Origin: Betaproteobacteria bacterium
GTDB taxonomy: Bacteria > Pseudomonadota > Gammaproteobacteria > Burkholderiales > Burkholderiaceae_C
Assembly (NCBI GenBank): GCA_947448675.1
Contig: CANFOR010000180.1
Coordinates: forward strand, 1-5,795
Reading direction: 5' to 3'
DNA length: 5,795 nt
The position numbers were made by a program, and so were the translations under genes. Positions 5,533 to 5,795 of the stretch are shown one piece after another. The notes beneath the pieces are model-generated. The model made no database searches. It worked only from the letters and a program-made list of their open reading frames with translations, and had not been told where the DNA came from. How positions within the stretch are numbered: the stretch's first letter is position 1; the number at the start of each line of letters is the position of its first letter.

Positions 5533-5610
5533 ATGACCCCGACTATGACCCCTGCTATGACACTGGACTTGAAGTTTCATTCAATAGACACAGCGCCAGC
5601 ACATTCATGA
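5533..5610 (+). CDS. Short 25-residue reading frame, possible truncated gene start
   Basis: The frame begins MTPTMTPAMTLDLKF and ends with HS before TGA at 5608-5610. I do not recognise it. In favour of expression is the GAAGGA ribosome binding site with 6-nt spacing. The first ten codons repeat an ATGAC-pyrimidine pattern three times, giving three in-frame ATGs (codons 1, 5 and 9). Its stop falls on the last codon and stop of hsdM on the opposite strand (the palindrome TCATGA), so the two genes end tail to tail on the same few bases. It could be a real small protein, a leader peptide, or the stump of a longer gene cut when the restriction-modification gene arrived; the last would explain a good start followed by an early stop. 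Chance is also possible for so short a frame. Confidence 0.35.
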   Translation: MTPTMTPAMTLDLKFHSIDTAPAHS

Positions 5611-5795
5611 TTGCAGATCACCGGCTATTAATCGGAACTGCTCCAGCGCCGCTTGCAGATCTTCCACGATCTGCTGCGCAATCACACCCGGTGCTGGCAG
5701 GTTGTCGCTGTCGGCAAGACTATCGTCTTTGAGCCAGAAGATGTCCAGGCTGGTTTTGTCGCGGGCCACCAGTTCGTCATAGCTGTAGGCGCGCC
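5605..5795 (-). CDS. hsdM: Type I restriction-modification system methyltransferase subunit (HsdM), C-terminal fragment
   Basis: The last 62 codons of a gene running in from the right edge, open from base 5793 on the minus strand to TGA at 5605-5607. The visible peptide contains RAYSYDELVARDKTSLDIFW, then LKDDSLADSDNLPAPGVIA and QQIVEDLQAALEQFRLIAGD, ending LQS. This matches my memory of the C-terminal tail of N6-adenine methyltransferase HsdM subunits (YDELxxRDKxxLDIFWLKDxSLxDxDNLPxPxxIAxEIVEDLxAALEQF). HsdM pairs with HsdS to methylate a specific site and, with HsdR, to cut unmethylated DNA. The catalytic NPPF motif lies outside the window. No hsdS or hsdR follows downstream toward the tRNA, so hsdM is the last gene of its transcript here or is separated from its partners. 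The end looks natural rather than cut. Confidence 0.85.
   Translation of the reverse strand, partial: RAYSYDELVARDKTSLDIFWLKDDSLADSDNLPAPGVIAQQIVEDLQAALEQFRLIAGDLQS

Larger units (their letters stand above)
5260..5604. other. Intergenic stretch between tRNA-Leu and hsdM, hairpin-rich
   Basis: No recognisable conserved gene is seen on either strand. The stretch contains the second copy of the two-hairpin element (5262-5312), a small GCG-AAAAA-CGC stem at 5323-5333, an unbroken pyrimidine tract at 5339-5359, a GAAAGC/GCTTTC hairpin at 5492-5508, and a short reading frame with a ribosome binding site from 5533. Longer open frames here are either translations of the tRNA or show no recognisable family. 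Its place between a tRNA 3' end and a defence gene makes it a candidate island boundary. Confidence 0.5.

Noticed and set aside
5260..5795. Second copy of the tRNA-Leu 3' end (attachment-site repeat)
   Set aside because: I searched by eye for the TTCGATTCCGG and CCCGGGCACCA parts and found no second copy in the window; it could lie to the right.
1..5795. CRISPR array, insertion sequence or transposase gene
   Set aside because: No regularly spaced repeats, terminal inverted repeats or transposase motifs were seen on either strand.

Overview
The window looks like chromosomal DNA of a betaproteobacterium, most likely a Comamonadaceae member (Rhodoferax-like). The grounds are the moderately high GC content with AT-rich gaps, the character of ValRS, GalU, TusA and CysM, and a two-hairpin intergenic element at 4158-4195 that resembles repeats I remember from that family. 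The taxonomic call is inference; no database was consulted.

Layout: (1) 1-1276 (+) is the C-terminal part of valyl-tRNA synthetase (valS), entering just before the KMSKS signature. (2) 1338-2330 (-) is a D-2-hydroxyacid-dehydrogenase-fold protein, convergent with valS, in which the catalytic His and Glu and the glycine motif of the Rossmann loop are replaced. (3) 2409-3317 (+) is galU, divergent from the dehydrogenase across a short AT-rich gap. (4) 3359-5133 (-) holds three genes read in the order cysM, a zinc-ribbon Nudix hydrolase, and a TusA-like sulfur carrier. (5) 5175-5259 (+) is tRNA-Leu(CAA), divergent from cysM. (6) 5260-5604 has no recognisable conserved gene but carries several small hairpins, a pyrimidine tract, and a 25-codon reading frame with a good ribosome binding site. 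(7) 5605-5795 (-) is the last 62 codons of a type I restriction-modification methyltransferase (HsdM), running in from the right edge.

The left 5.26 kb is mostly housekeeping: translation, UDP-glucose supply, and cysteine and sulfur metabolism. cysM and tusA are both sulfur genes on one strand with a Nudix gene between them, but a 73-bp hairpin-bearing gap after cysM makes a single operon uncertain. The change from core genes to a restriction-modification gene just past a tRNA 3' end is the usual arrangement at a genomic-island edge. The short frame that stops exactly at the hsdM stop could be the stump of a gene cut by that acquisition.

No complete undescribed system is visible. The points most worth following are the tRNA-Leu/hsdM junction, the hydroxyacid dehydrogenase with a changed active site, and the two-copy two-hairpin element.
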